From positions 26,853,967 through 26,917,966 of the forward strand of contig JBANSL010000004.1 in NCBI GenBank assembly GCA_037127255.1: a stretch of DNA of 64,000 bases, given 5' to 3'. The notes beneath the pieces were generated by a model that had not been told where the DNA came from, did not search any database, and saw only the letters and a list, made by a program, of their open reading frames with translations. Shown piece after piece: positions 45,921 through 57,511 of the stretch. The stretch's first letter is position 1, and every line of letters begins with the position of its first letter. Origin of the DNA: Persicaria tinctoria. Lineage: Eukaryota; Streptophyta; Magnoliopsida; Caryophyllales; Polygonaceae. A program made the translations under genes and the position numbers.

Positions 45921-46087
45921 GTGTGATCGAGATGCCCTCGTGCTCAATCGATCACACCTACTGACCAACCCACACATTTTAGTGTATAATCGAGACACCC
46001 TTATTCTCAATTGATCACACACTAGGACTCACACTCACACTCACTAGTATGTGATCGAGACGCCCTTATGCTCGATCGATCACATAC
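45921..46087. repeat. Three tandem GTGTGATCGAG hairpin repeats
   Basis: Units at 45921-45957, 45982-46020 and 46047-46087 each have GTGTGATCGAGA-type left arms and TCGATCACAC-type right arms around an ~12 nt loop. Spacing is ~60-65 bp. Arms co-vary partly between units (GTGTGATC / GTGTATAATC / GTATGTGATC with matching right arms). Confidence 0.8.
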
Positions 46088-46340
46088 TAGGCTACATAAC
46101 ACCTCACATGCTCACACTCATTTGGAGGAGCACTCACCTTGCCCGCTCACTTACAACATGTGCTCCTTATGCCTATTTATAGGTCATGCCATACTTTACA
46201 AGAAGATTCCTAGGACATCTCTAGAATACTCCAAGACTAGAGTCATCACTATGCTTCTAGTCTTCTCCATACATTTCCTAAGGTTCTGCGTGCTTCTGGA
46301 GAACTCGACACAAGTGTAGACATATCTAGACTCTTCACCC

Positions 46341-46463
46341 TTCCAGAACCTTCCATAAGGTTCCACATGCTTCAAGAGTCTTCAACACTCTTCTGTATGC
46401 TTCCAGAACATTCCTCCATGTTCTGGAGACTACCATTGCATTCCACATTCTTCCAGAACATTC
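46341..46463. promoter_or_regulatory. Cluster of three perfect heat-shock elements
   Basis: TTCCAGAACCTTC (46341-46353) and TTCCAGAACATTC (46401-46413 and 46451-46463) each fit TTCnnGAAnnTTC. Partial elements lie between them. Such clusters drive heat induction in ONSEN-type LTRs; activity here is only inferred. Confidence 0.6.
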
Positions 46464-46696
46464 CACTATTTAGCTCAAAACACATATTCATGTATTTGTA
46501 ATATGAATTATTGTCCAACAAAAAAGCGAAAAAGAAAAGATAAACTGAAGTAGAAGAGAGGAAGAGATAGAAGACGGACAATTTTACTATACGTAGAACA
46601 ATCAATGAATTTGGACTACCCGGTGAACAGTGAAGGCCACCTCTAATAATTACAACGCAACCTAAGTTTTTGAAATGCGTGTTACGGAGTATAAGA

Positions 46697-48145
46697 GCAG
46701 CCCCAACATGTGTGCTAAAATAGATAAAATAGGGATTTTAGAGAAAAAGACCCATTTTTTCACCCCAACAGATTTTGCAAAGGCGTCTGCAAAATAGAGA
46801 AAAGGATGAAAAATGAAGAAAAATCTGTAAATTTAGGGGAAGAAATTTCTTCACTATAATTGAATGTGTGCACTTCTCTCTATGGTTAATTTAATGATGT
46901 CATTTCTTCTTTTCTACTGTAGGGGTTGTTTCCAGGTTAATTTATTACCGCCACCCTTCTTCTCTATTGACGGTGAATCTTCTTCTCTACTGTAGGGCTT
47001 GTTTCCAGGTATGTGATTTCAATTTCATCTGTAGGGTTTGTTTCTAGGTATGTGATTAGGGCTGTTCGATTGCGATTGCGATTTAATTGCGATTTTTGGT
47101 GCAATTTCTAGTGATTACTTTGTTGCTGTTCGATTTTTGGTGATTGCTTTGATGCTGTTCGATTTTTGGTGATTTCTTTTTAGGGCTTGCTTTGTATCTG
47201 GTGTGATTTCGATATGATCTGATTTCGTTTGTAGGGTTGTTGAATATATCTGATTGCTTTGTTGCTATTCGATTTTGTTGAATCTATTTCTGGTGCGATT
47301 TCTGGTGATTGCTTCGTCTGATCTGCTTTTTTGTTGTTTGATTTTGTTGAATTAGAATCTGAACTAGAAAACTAATATGATTTTTTCATAAATGAATGTT
47401 TTCTTGTTGAACTAGAATCTGAATTTTTCAGTACCCATGAACTAGAAGTAATCTTTTTTCATCAATGAATTTTTTCTTGCTGAATTTTTTCGAGTGCCCT
47501 TGCTTGCGGGTTTTTTCAGTTGTAGATGAATTTCACGGAGCTTCTAACTAGTGGATCACCCAGCGATGACCTCAATAATTCTCCTTCCCAGTTTAATATT
47601 TCATGGAGTCAACATAATCATGCTAGTGGTACCTTTGAAGAAACTGACGTCGAAGCTGATGAAGCAACACATATTAGAATTGTAACAATGTAGAATTGTT
47701 AGAATTATGTGAAATAACGATGTAATTAAGTAATTTAGTAAAGTTTAAATGTTAGAATTTTGACAATTTAGTGAAGTAAATGTTAGAATCGTAACATGTT
47801 AGAATTAAGTAAAGTATATATAACCATTCACGTCAATTAAGAAGTAATAAGATGATAGAAACGTTAGAAATTACGTTTAAAATGTTGTTAGAAATGCGAG
47901 GCTAAATATTATAATTAAGATTAAAAGAATTTTTTAGAGATGTAGATTTAAATATCCTTAATAAATGCATTTATTTATTATACTGTCGAATAAATGTAAA
48001 AATCTGTAAAATGGAGAAGTTGTTGGAGTTTGAGTAAAATGGAGAAGTTGTTGGAGTTTGAGTGAATTTTTTTTAGAGATTTTAACATTTTTATCTTTAT
48101 TTTAGAGATTTTTTAGAGAAGTTGTTGGACTTGGTCTCCGTATAG
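46697..48145. mobile_element. Possible PIF/Harbinger-type DNA element
   Basis: The left end 'gagcagccccaacatg' and the inverted right end 'gagaccaagtccaacaac' are alike, as in Harbinger-class termini. The interior has a repeated 'gattgctttgttgctgttcg' intron-like stretch and one small ORF. No 3 bp duplication could be fixed and no transposase is present. Confidence 0.4.
47526..47693 (+). CDS. Small ORF, 55 residues, unknown
   Basis: It starts MNFTELLTSGSPSDDLNNSP and ends in IRIVTM followed by TAG. It follows a plausible splice acceptor (TTTTTTCAG, just upstream). Acidic and Ser/Asn-rich. It resembles the N-terminus of Harbinger-associated proteins only in general character; it may be a leftover exon. 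Confidence 0.3.
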   Translation: MNFTELLTSGSPSDDLNNSPSQFNISWSQHNHASGTFEETDVEADEATHIRIVTM

Positions 48146-48610
48146 AAGTACGATTGGGAGAGGTCTCGCTAGTCGCTTTGTATAGTCACTAACCGAGAAT
48201 CGGTATTTGACCGAAATTTCAATGTGAAATTTGCAAATTTATTTGTCAAAGTATATACCAAACTATCGAATGACTTTGAGTTGTAGCTTTCTGAACTTAA
48301 ATTCATTAATTGGATTGCGGAATGGATAAGCTTCCTTTTGCTATACATTTCGATCAAGGTCAGCCATCATCATCCATGACAGAAACCACATAACCCATTT
48401 TGCCAATTAAGCTTAACTTTCATCTCCTATTGATATTTAACTTTGATCTGCTATATGTATTTTTATATCATTTTTTTTAATATGGGGTTGTGTCATATTT
48501 TTTTTAATTGGTTAATTTTGATATGTAACCCGTTAAGTTTGTATGTTGTTTGTGTCTCCCCTCCTTCCAGCTTGTCTTGATCCAGTTGTGTTTAGCATTT
48601 TTTTAATACT

Positions 48611-48900
48611 CCCTCCGATCCAAAATAAGTGTCATTTTAGATTTTTGAATTTCACCCAAAATAAGTGTTGTTTTATTTTTTCTAGGTAATTTAATAGATT
48701 GATTAGTGAAAACTGTTATCGAAAATTGTATTTCTTTACTACTTTTTTTTTTCAAACTCTCCACTTGTTGGTTGAAAAAATTGATAAACATTTAATAAAT
48801 GATAAGATTTATAAAAAAATGTATAAAACCAATTATCGTTATACTTTACTTAAAAATTGTGTTAAGAGCTAAAACGACCCTTATTTTGGATCAGATGGAG
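48611..48900. mobile_element. Stowaway-like MITE, 290 bp
   Basis: The termini CTCCCTCCGATCCAAAATAA and, inverted, CTCCATCTGATCCAAAATAA are flanked by TA (48609-48610 and 48901-48902), as expected for Stowaway/Mariner MITEs. Confidence 0.9.
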
Positions 48901-48902
48901 TA

Positions 48903-50407
48903 TGTATTAACAAGTTTCTTTTAAAACAATTCTTCCAAATTATATTATTTTAGTTTTCAATAGAGAAATTTTTGTAAACCGTACCCTTTTCACCTTTTAA
49001 TTAGGTGTTTGACACCTCTTAAAATTTAATTAGCCACCCTGTTGAAAATTAATTAGCCCCGATAGACGTATCATTTTATTCTCTCCCTTAGATATGAGAG
49101 ACGTCCATGGCGATTTCGATCTCCCTCTCTCAACCTCTTTTCTCTCCTCCTTCATCGACCTCGCTCTCTATCTCTCACACTTCCCCTTTGTTCATACTTC
49201 TCACCCGATCTCACAACTGTTGATGCCGACCAAGAATCTCATATGAAAATCCGGCTTCTCCTTGTCGTCGATTCCATCACCTAGCACTTCTAGTCTCCTC
49301 TGCTCACCTGCGAGGACGAATCCAGACTCAATCGAAGTGGAACATATGGCTTTCAATCTTGGAGATTTCCAGGTGCGTCAATGTAACACCAATTTTGCTT
49401 GATGCAATCTCAATTGCTAAACCTAATTAATTGGATTTATGTTCGATTTCTTTTATTGTTTAGAGGATTTTGCTAATTTGGCTTATTTGATTTCCTTTGT
49501 TTTGTGATCCCTAGATAGCGACAAAAAGCCCTAGGTATTGAACTGTCTGATTTTTATTGAATCTGCATTGATCATTGATTGATGGCTATCCCTTGAATTG
49601 AGATTGGGCTCTAAAAGTGAATTAGAGACTCATAAATTCCACTTGAAGGTAATAAGAATGTGTGGGAATTGATTGAGTTTTGCTTGCAGTGTATGTCTTT
49701 GTGTTTCATTGAATGATTTTTGGGCCTTTTATTGGTGAAAGCAATGCTCAGAGTTCTCCTAGAACCCGATCTACATTTGGGGAGTCATTTTTCAAAGTTG
49801 AAACAGTTACTGCTTTATAGAACCAGCAGGTAGTTTATGTTAAGAGTTTACACAGTAGTAAATTAGGAAAGGTAAGGGTGAGAGGTAAATGTATTTCGAA
49901 CTGCACAACTTGATTACGAATAACTTTATGAACGTTGCAAGTTCCTTGGAAGGTCGAATAACGTTTACGGATTTTTCTGCTTCGACGTCTTTACATGAAT
50001 CTTAGTTTAAGCTTCTATATTTTACAGGATGTGTAACTGGTTATCTGACTTGGATCGAGTATAAAAGGGTTCCTTCAACAATACTCACTTTCAAAGCTGC
50101 TAATGATCACCTTTACAGTGGCTACATATCAACTATTGAGTCCAAGAGCCAAGAGGTATTCTATCTGTCATAGCTCTACTAAGTAGAAACTGCTTAATCA
50201 GGTTGGGGATGATTTTGACTCCCATTGAACTTACTACATCAATTTGGGGGTGATTTTTGATTCCTTGCTTTCCTTCTTCCAAACTCACGACATTCTTAAC
50301 CTTTTATACTCTTGATAAACTCCAGAACAATGGATTAATTCTATCCCCTTCTTTGTGGCTGATTTACAAGAATTGTACTGAAATTTCCTTCCCCACATAC
50401 CCACTAG
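48903..50407 (+). other. Exon-like fragments of unknown origin
   Basis: A C/T-rich leader with a short MAFNLGDFQ exon ending at CAG|GTGCGT (49352-49374) and a block at about 50028-50157 ([20 protein letters not shown] frame, ending before GTATTC) look spliced but are not recognised. They may be the diverged upstream part of the helicase remnant or a separate captured gene. Confidence 0.35.
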
Positions 50408-53400
50408 GATCCATGGTGGAATCCAGCTTTTGAGGAGCAAGCAAACATGCATATCCATCGCATTGGCCAAACTAGAAGATAACTAATTAAGCAGTAAGTT
50501 GTTGAGGAGCCAAGAGGTTCTTCATCAAGGTGCGTCTTTGGGCGTGTGTGTGCCTTGCCATGTTGTTATGGTGCTTTTAGCTGATAAGGTTTAACAAGAT
50601 AACTACTGATGTAAAAATATGCTCATACAATGACATTTTAGCAATGCTGACCACACCCCTAAACTCTTTCTTTCTTGATTAACTTTGCTTCCTGGCTTAC
50701 AATATTGATTATCGTCCCTAAAAATTCTCACAGTTGTGGATTATGCAACTTTTACTTGTCTACATTTCTGCTTGTTGCTAGTCTCACCTAGAAAATGCCT
50801 ATATTAACGAAAATGGTTACGACTGTTGTCTAGCAGGGTGTAAAAGCCGAATATATTTCATATATTATATTATTAATATTTTATTTAAATATATTATTAT
50901 TTCATTTAAATGGGAGAAAACTCGTCCTCGGACACAAGTTTGATTTTAAGATTCTTCCCGCATTGTTTCAGAATTTGGATTTTTACGGATTTTTTTCTCG
51001 CTTTCTTGTGCTAAATTTTGGAAATGTGATTAATATTGTTATTTTAATTTGGTTTTGATAGATCGATTTAAACTTTACAGATTTTTTTCTCGCTTTCTTG
51101 TGCTATATTCTCTTTGCGTTGTATGGGTTGGGACCACATAAATTTCTTTCTTTTCTTTTCTTTCTCTACCTCTCTCCTCTCTCTCTCTCTCCCTCTCTCT
51201 ATGGTGGCCAGTTGTTGCTCTAAATTTTGTCATCTTCTTAATGCTCAACAATCAACATACTGCTCACACACATGCTACCGCCCCACTCGGTTGCACATTC
51301 CTTCCATTGTGCTCAGCCTTCTCTATAAAAGTGAGATTACTCAACTCTAAACCCCATTCACAAGGCAATAAACCCTCCGCATATTCTCCATTTACTTACA
51401 CACAAGAAACAACCCCTAAAATCTCACACCTTTGTCATCTTTCCCCTTCTTTCCACTCCTAATCTCAAGCAATCACCACCTCCAACAGCCCATCCTCCAC
51501 CTTTTGTATTCACAACCACCGCCGGTCACCAAGGAAGCCCAGAAGCGCCGCACACGTCCTTTGTTCCACTAAGAAGAAGAAGACTCGCGCATTCACGCCC
51601 CTCTTCCTCCTCCCTTGTGTCCGAGCAATAACAGAAGCTCCTCGAAGATCGAGAACATGCCTAGCCTACCCAAAAGCATGCCGGCTTGCTCCTCGCTTCC
51701 CCTGTTTTTCCGATCCAAGTCCGGCAAGGTTGTTCCTCCTTTCGCTCTAAACCACCATAAAACCGAACCTTTTGATCTCTATCCTCGACCTAGGCAAAGC
51801 TCTCTTCGATTCCATCTCCGACGAGCCCAAATAAGTTCCGAACAACTCCGGCGTCGCTTTTCGAAGACCCTGGGTAATACTTCAAATTCCTCCTCTCTTC
51901 TTTCTCTCATTGTGTCTCCTTGTGTTTTTTGGGGTCGGGAAAGGACATCGGTGAGGTTGGAAGTGGGTGAGGTCGAAAACAAATCCGGTAGAGCCTGCTT
52001 CTCCTTCCGATTTTCCGTTTTTGAGCACCAGTGAAGAGCGTTCTGAACCTTGGGATAGAGACAGGCCATGGAACCAGGTTCTCCTCCTTTTCTTTTATTT
52101 TGTTTTATTTGAACCGGGTCTGGGGCGGGGAGAGTTGAGCTTGGGCCGGATCCGAGTCATGGGCCATTTCCCTCTTTCATTTTGGGCATGTTGGTCTGGG
52201 CTAGGATCTTTGGGGTTTGTTTTATGTGTGATTAAATTCGGGTTTTACTTGTCATGTTACTATATAGTTGCGAGACATTTATTATTTGAGTAAGTAGATA
52301 AGATTATTATTTTATGCAGATATTTTGTATTAAATATAAATTATGGGAATTATATTCTTTTTGGAATTTTATATGAAATAAAATTATTTTTGAAAGTGAT
52401 ATTATTTGAATATCTGTTGTGCGATGTTTTAAATATGTGAATTTAGGAATTTGTAAAATGATTTAGTAGCTTAGATTTATAATTGGGATTTGTAAAGAGA
52501 GTTTGATTTGGATACTTTAATTAGTTAAGTATTATTTGGTAAATTATATAAAAAAGGAGTTTTCAAGTTTTCGAAATTGTCCTTTAAATAATTTATTGTT
52601 TGAAAACCAAAATGACAGAATATTTTGATAAAATAGGATTTTGGGTTGACTTAGAGATTTTGACACTACCTCTTGAATTGGACAAGTATGATTTGAGAAA
52701 TTGTTTTGAATATGAGTTGACTTAACTTGAGATTTAAGAGCTTGGAAAACGGTGGGAAATGATTTACTTGATTTAACTCGGTGAATTTATTGTTGAATCC
52801 TGTTTGTGAATTTTGTGAATTTTAAATAAGATATGAAATGTTATATGATGATGCAAGATGAAATGTTGGATGAGATACTATATGTTGAGATGAGATGAAC
52901 ATGAAATGATATGTGATATATGATGAGATACGACATAATGATCTGAAATGGGATATGTGAAGTTATGTATGATAGTTAGTGGCGCCTTTTGTGAAGTAGA
53001 TAGACTTATGCATATTTGTATATCTGTTAGGTGATTTATGATATGTTGGACATTGCTTGCTATTGGTGTTCATTGCTTGGATTCTACGCGCCTCCAGGTA
53101 AGTATCCTACGAGACTTACTCAGCAACCTGGACCTCTTGCCTGACATCTCATATAGTGTATAGGTGTTGCGTATGCATAAAAGCATCCCATTTAGTATCA
53201 TGCTTAGGACTTGCACTTATGAATGATCATCCTTATTCTTTATGTGTTTGAAAAGAGAATAATCGTTATGTTTAGAGTCGTTGCTAGGGTCATTGAGGCA
53301 TTCGTGTTTCATATCGTTTCGGGCCCATTCGAATATTATATTATGATATGGTCGCGACTGTGACCGAGCGTCCTACCTCGGTGTGGGTATGGACAGATGG

Positions 53401-54170
53401 TTGCGGCACCGACCGAACGTCCTACCTCGGTGTGGGTACGGACATATATGACCTCAGAGTGGGCACAAATTTGGGGATATGCAATGTGGCATTCTTTGGG
53501 CGCCTAGACTGTACTTCTGTGCTTACATTTATATATCCTGATAAGCATGCTTGTGTGATTAAAATCCTGTACTGCATTAAATCATCCTTTATTTAGGTAT
53601 AGACATGTTATATGGCCTCAACGCGGTTAGAGGACCCGCAGCTGATTACCGGGCTTGACTTTGTGGACAATGTTAGGTACTTGCTTCTTGCTTGCTTCTT
53701 GCTTCTATGACGGGGATCTCCTTGGGAGAAATCGAAGAACTGGTCTAACCGCTAATATGGCTAAATATTATTTAATTATGTTTTATGGTTTTGGTTTTAA
53801 TCCGGCCCCACCGTTGCATGTTTTATTTCCTTTCGCTTTCCGTTCCTCTTTCTTTACATGAATTTCCGCGAATTAGACCTTAGGACAGGTTAAGGGTAAC
53901 CGACTTCCCTACGATAAATTTTGGGGTTCGAAACCCCCGCTTTAATACTGATGTTTATGGAGTTTTGAATCCTCGACCCATACCTTGATTGCAAGATCCG
54001 AACGAAGGTATCCGACCTTCGAAACGTAACCTGGGTATTTATATCTGTGCCGTTACACAAGGGTCTCTTGAAGAATGAATGGAGGCTTTGCAAGCAAGAA
54101 AACAACGGATGATCGCTGAGGCCTTGACTGATCAAGATGTTCGCTCAGCCCGAATCGAGGAGTTGAAGAT
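50408..54170 (+). pseudogene. RAD5/HLTF-type SNF2 helicase pseudogene remnant
   Basis: Exon 50408-50478 reads DPWWNPAFEEQANMHIHRIG followed by QT, the helicase motif V-VI block of SNF2 ATPases. The final exon, resuming after solo LTR B at 54062, reads MEALQARKQRMIAEALTDQD then VRSARIEELK, the characteristic C-terminus of the plant RAD5/HLTF group (DNA damage tolerance, PCNA polyubiquitination). A TGA replaces a codon just before MEALQ. The solo LTR sits at the acceptor of this last exon and a CACTA end cuts the C-terminus at 54171. The upstream domains are missing. Whether this is the old locus or a captured copy cannot be told. Confidence 0.75.
50839..54057 (-). mobile_element. Solo LTR B (3,219 bp), inverted relative of solo LTR A
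   Basis: It runs TGTAAAAGCCGA ... GCCGTTACA; reversed, it starts TGTAACGGCA like LTR A. Flanking pentamers are CAGGG (50834-50838) and CAAGG (54058-54062), one mismatch, as expected from an ageing duplication. An ~50 bp tandem repeat around 'cgtcctacctcggtgtgggt' lies at 53360-53452. No internal domains. Confidence 0.85.
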
Positions 54171-54650
54171 CACTACAAAAAAATTAATTTTGCCACCCTT
54201 GCTAGCTTCGGAAGACGTGTGCCATGGCTATTGGTACCCTTTTGCCACGGTAATAGCCACGGCAGGCGTTACACTTGTGTGAAAAAAGAGAAAATAGCCA
54301 CCAATGGTAGCTTCGGCAGGGGTTGCCGTGGCTATTGAGTTAATTTTGCCATGTATAGTAGCGACGGCTAGTGTTTCCCGTGGCGAATGAATGATTAAAA
54401 AAATAAAAAACGTGGAGGCTTTACACAACTTTACAAAAAAAAATGAAAAAAAAAACATTAAAAAATACTTCGTATAACCCTACTTCTACCCGAGCATTCT
54501 CTTTCGTTGTTTCTTCTCTCTCGAGCGTCCCTCTCTCTGGATGTTGCCTCCACGGCTCCACCAGACTTCAGTTCCATCGAATTTCCATGGAGGTCCAAAT
54601 CCATGACCTCTCAGTCTCTCACCCATCTCTCATCTTCTTCTCTGTTGTTC

Positions 54651-54716
<66 letters not shown>

Positions 54717-55807
54717 CCCTTTTCCTCTCGACATCGCTCTCCCCTCGACTCACCGAACCCAAGCTCTCCGCCAACGCTACAACGTTGCGTCGTCGTCGTC
54801 ATTGTCGTCGTCGTCGTCGTCGTTGTCGTCGTCTCCACAAAAGTATTATTCCTAGCCTACGATGAGCCTTACCCTTATTCCGGGGGAATTGAGATTTGAA
54901 GTGGGTTATGGAATCTATTTTAGAGATTGAGGAGAATGAAGCTAAAGTGTGGTTTTATGGTTTATGGTTTTGAGATGATGTAATGTTATGTGCTTATTTA
55001 GTCCCTCAATGTTATCCATTTGATTTCCATGTATTTTGGCTCAAGTAAAAAAAATCCGAAAAAGAAAAAAATCCGAAAAAGGAGAGTAAAGAGCAATTTA
55101 TCTTATGTTTGCATAATGAGGAATAATTGGGATTTATGTCGGCTATGAGATACATTGGTTGAGTGTTGAGATTGCATTATATGTGAGATGATGAGATGAG
55201 ATGTTTTTTTTATGAGATTTGAGATGAGATTATTTTTTAGGTTGTTTTGATGATATTGAGAGATGTTGTCCATTTGTGAGCTTGATTTATTGAGTTGGTT
55301 TGTGTTATGTTTGGATTTTGGGAATCTTGTTTTCCCGGAATTTATAGCACCACATAACCAAATACAATTCCTTTCACTTATGTTTCTAGCAAGCCCCATT
55401 AAAACCCCGCCGAATGGAATCTTCTATGTAGGTTTCCATTGAGCGAAAGTCCTCTTGATGTCCTTATTTTTGCATTGACGTATCCGGTGGAGATTTTGTG
55501 ATATAAATGTCAATATTTGAGTTGATGCTTGTATATGGAACTGAGGTGGGTGTGTGATTAAAGCCTAAATACATGAGAGTGAGAGATACACATTTTTATC
55601 CTTGGTAAGGTTGATTTTTGAGCATGCAAGCAACTTGATCCCATATATACATGTTATGAAATTTATATGTTTTGTTATATTTCCATCATTGATGATGTTG
55701 CTTTTGATGAGTAAAGTTGTGAAAGATTTCTTGCGGGATGTGTAGATGATTTTTTTCCTTATGGTTGCTTGAGGACAAGCAAGAGTTAAGTCTAACAACA
55801 AACTAAT
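54171..55807 (+). mobile_element. CACTA element end with flanking interior
   Basis: CACTACAAAAAAATTAATTTT starts right after the helicase remnant, followed by subterminal TAGCCACGG / GCCACGG repeats to about 54385. A C/T-rich leader-like region with a TC microsatellite and CGTCGT repeats follows. The other end is not in the window before the sirevirus LTR, so the element may continue beyond it or be truncated. No transposase seen. Confidence 0.6.
54654..54713. repeat. (TC)n microsatellite
   Basis: About 30 uninterrupted TC units. Overlapping low-complexity ORFs (poly-Leu/Ser) are by-products. Confidence 0.95.
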
Positions 55808-57160
55808 TGTTGACGATAAATTAACAAAATAGCCTCTTGATCAAATTAATGACAAGAAAGGAGGTGTTTGGCTATGAAATGCCAAAACCAAATATATTTA
55901 TTGAAGGTACGAACTGAATTGCAGTAAAGCAAAAGGGAAGAGGCATTTATACAGTACAAGTGCATATACATACACATACATACAATATTGCTGACATCAC
56001 TACTAACATCAAATTGAAGCAATCAAGCAGATCAGACAGATCCAAGAAAGCAAAGACAAATCGAGTCTACTTGATGTTATGGAATCAAATCGATCGAAGA
56101 AAGAAAATAGATCGATCAGACATGTCGATTCTGAAGGTTCGATAATGTAAAACAAAGTAATATAGAAATACTCTAGAAGGGGGGTTGAATAGAGTATGCC
56201 GGTTTTTCGCAGATAGTCTCAAGACTTTTGAAGCTCGTGCAAAAGCCCTTGAGATTAGACTTAGTCTTTTCTCTGAAAACCTGAATCACAAAGTTAAACA
56301 ATCGAACCAAGTGCGGAAATAAGGTAAAGCAATAAAGTAAAGAACTCGATGAGTTGTTTACGAGGTTCGGCACGAACTTGACCTACGTCCCCGCCTAGGG
56401 TTCTTCCACAACCCTAGGATTCAACCGACTTTATTGATTCACAAAACTTAGGATCCTAATAGCTCACCGAGAAGCGTCTCTCCTATACAATTGCAATCTA
56501 GTCAACTCACGTTCCCTTGGAGTCCTAGACCAATCTAGAAGAGTCTCACCTCTCTCAACTATCTAGTACAATCCTCTTACTCTCGAGAATCAATAGCCTA
56601 GTGCCCACTTCCTGAGTTATAAACTCTCGGGTATAACACTATGAATGAATATATCCTATAGGCTCACTGTGTAACTCTCAAATGCTTTGAAATGAAAATA
56701 CAGACCCTTCGGACAAGCAGAGAGCACACGAAGACATATTTCTCTTGAAGGCTTGGAGTGTATGAAAGCTCGTGTTCAATGAATGTGTATCTTCTGGCTT
56801 CATCTTCCTTCTCTATATATTGAGACAAATCGGCGTCAAGAATCTTCTCCAATGGCTAGTCTAGATCATGGCCATCTTCGAGATCTTCTAATCTTGGAAA
56901 CTTTTGAAGCCATGATCTTTTCGATTTGAATCTCTTCAACACCCATCACAAGGAAGAAAATAATTCGAAAATACTTCCTGAAAGATTAGTTACACATATA
57001 TATAATATAAAGGAAGTATATAATAACATTAAATAATATTCGGACATATAGAGCAGGTTTTGGATTTCATCAACTGTTAAAGCTCCAAGACCTTTGACAC
57101 AGACCTCCTGTCAAGGCCTTTGAAACTTATTCCGATTTTCATCAAGGGAGGGAGTTATCA
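55808..57160 (-). mobile_element. 3' LTR of the sirevirus (1,353 bp)
   Basis: On the minus strand it begins TGATAACTCCCTCCC directly after the polypurine tract and ends ...GTCAACA at 55808. Length and TG...CA ends fit. The left flank is CTAAT; its duplicate would be outside the window. Confidence 0.75.
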
Positions 57161-57178
57161 ATCTCCCCCTTGATGAAA
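57161..57178 (-). other. Polypurine tract at the 3' LTR
   Basis: CATCAAGGGGGAGAT on the minus strand abuts the LTR and primes plus-strand DNA synthesis in such elements. A second, AAAAAGGGGGAGATGAT, lies at 57391-57410. Confidence 0.75.
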
Positions 57179-57511
57179 GATAAAACCTGTGCATCCCTGC
57201 AACTTAGTCAAGCATAAATAATATAAGTGAGATCGGACTAAGTACCTGCAAGGGTTAGACAAATGTTGGATCAAAATTTTAAAGCATGAAAAGTCATCCA
57301 ACCGAAAAACTAAAAAAAATCAAAACCAAGGTCTTCCAAGACAAGAAGACCTTCACAACAAAAAGGTTCTCAAGTCTAAAACAACCACAGATCATCTCCC
57401 CCTTTTTGTCTTTCAACAAAGGGAGGAGGTAAAACAATCACTAAAGTTTTGAAATTGTTTCCAAAAACCAGCAATGTATCAGATTTGGGATAGGGATGGG
57501 ATAGGATAGGG

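Larger units (their letters stand above)
45738..46521 (-). mobile_element. LTR-like repeat with heat-shock elements
   Basis: On the minus strand it begins TGTTGGACAATAATTC, a typical copia LTR start (ending at 46521). The inner end is not clear. It contains three hairpin repeats (45921-46087) and three perfect heat-shock elements (46341-46463). No primer-binding site or gene is attached. Confidence 0.45.

Noticed and set aside
48603..48791. A 62-codon ORF
   Set aside because: It lies within the Stowaway-like MITE and reads its terminal repeat.
54443..54899. Two overlapping ORFs with poly-Ser/Leu and poly-Val/Arg runs
   Set aside because: Low-complexity readings of TC and GTC repeats within a transposon leader.
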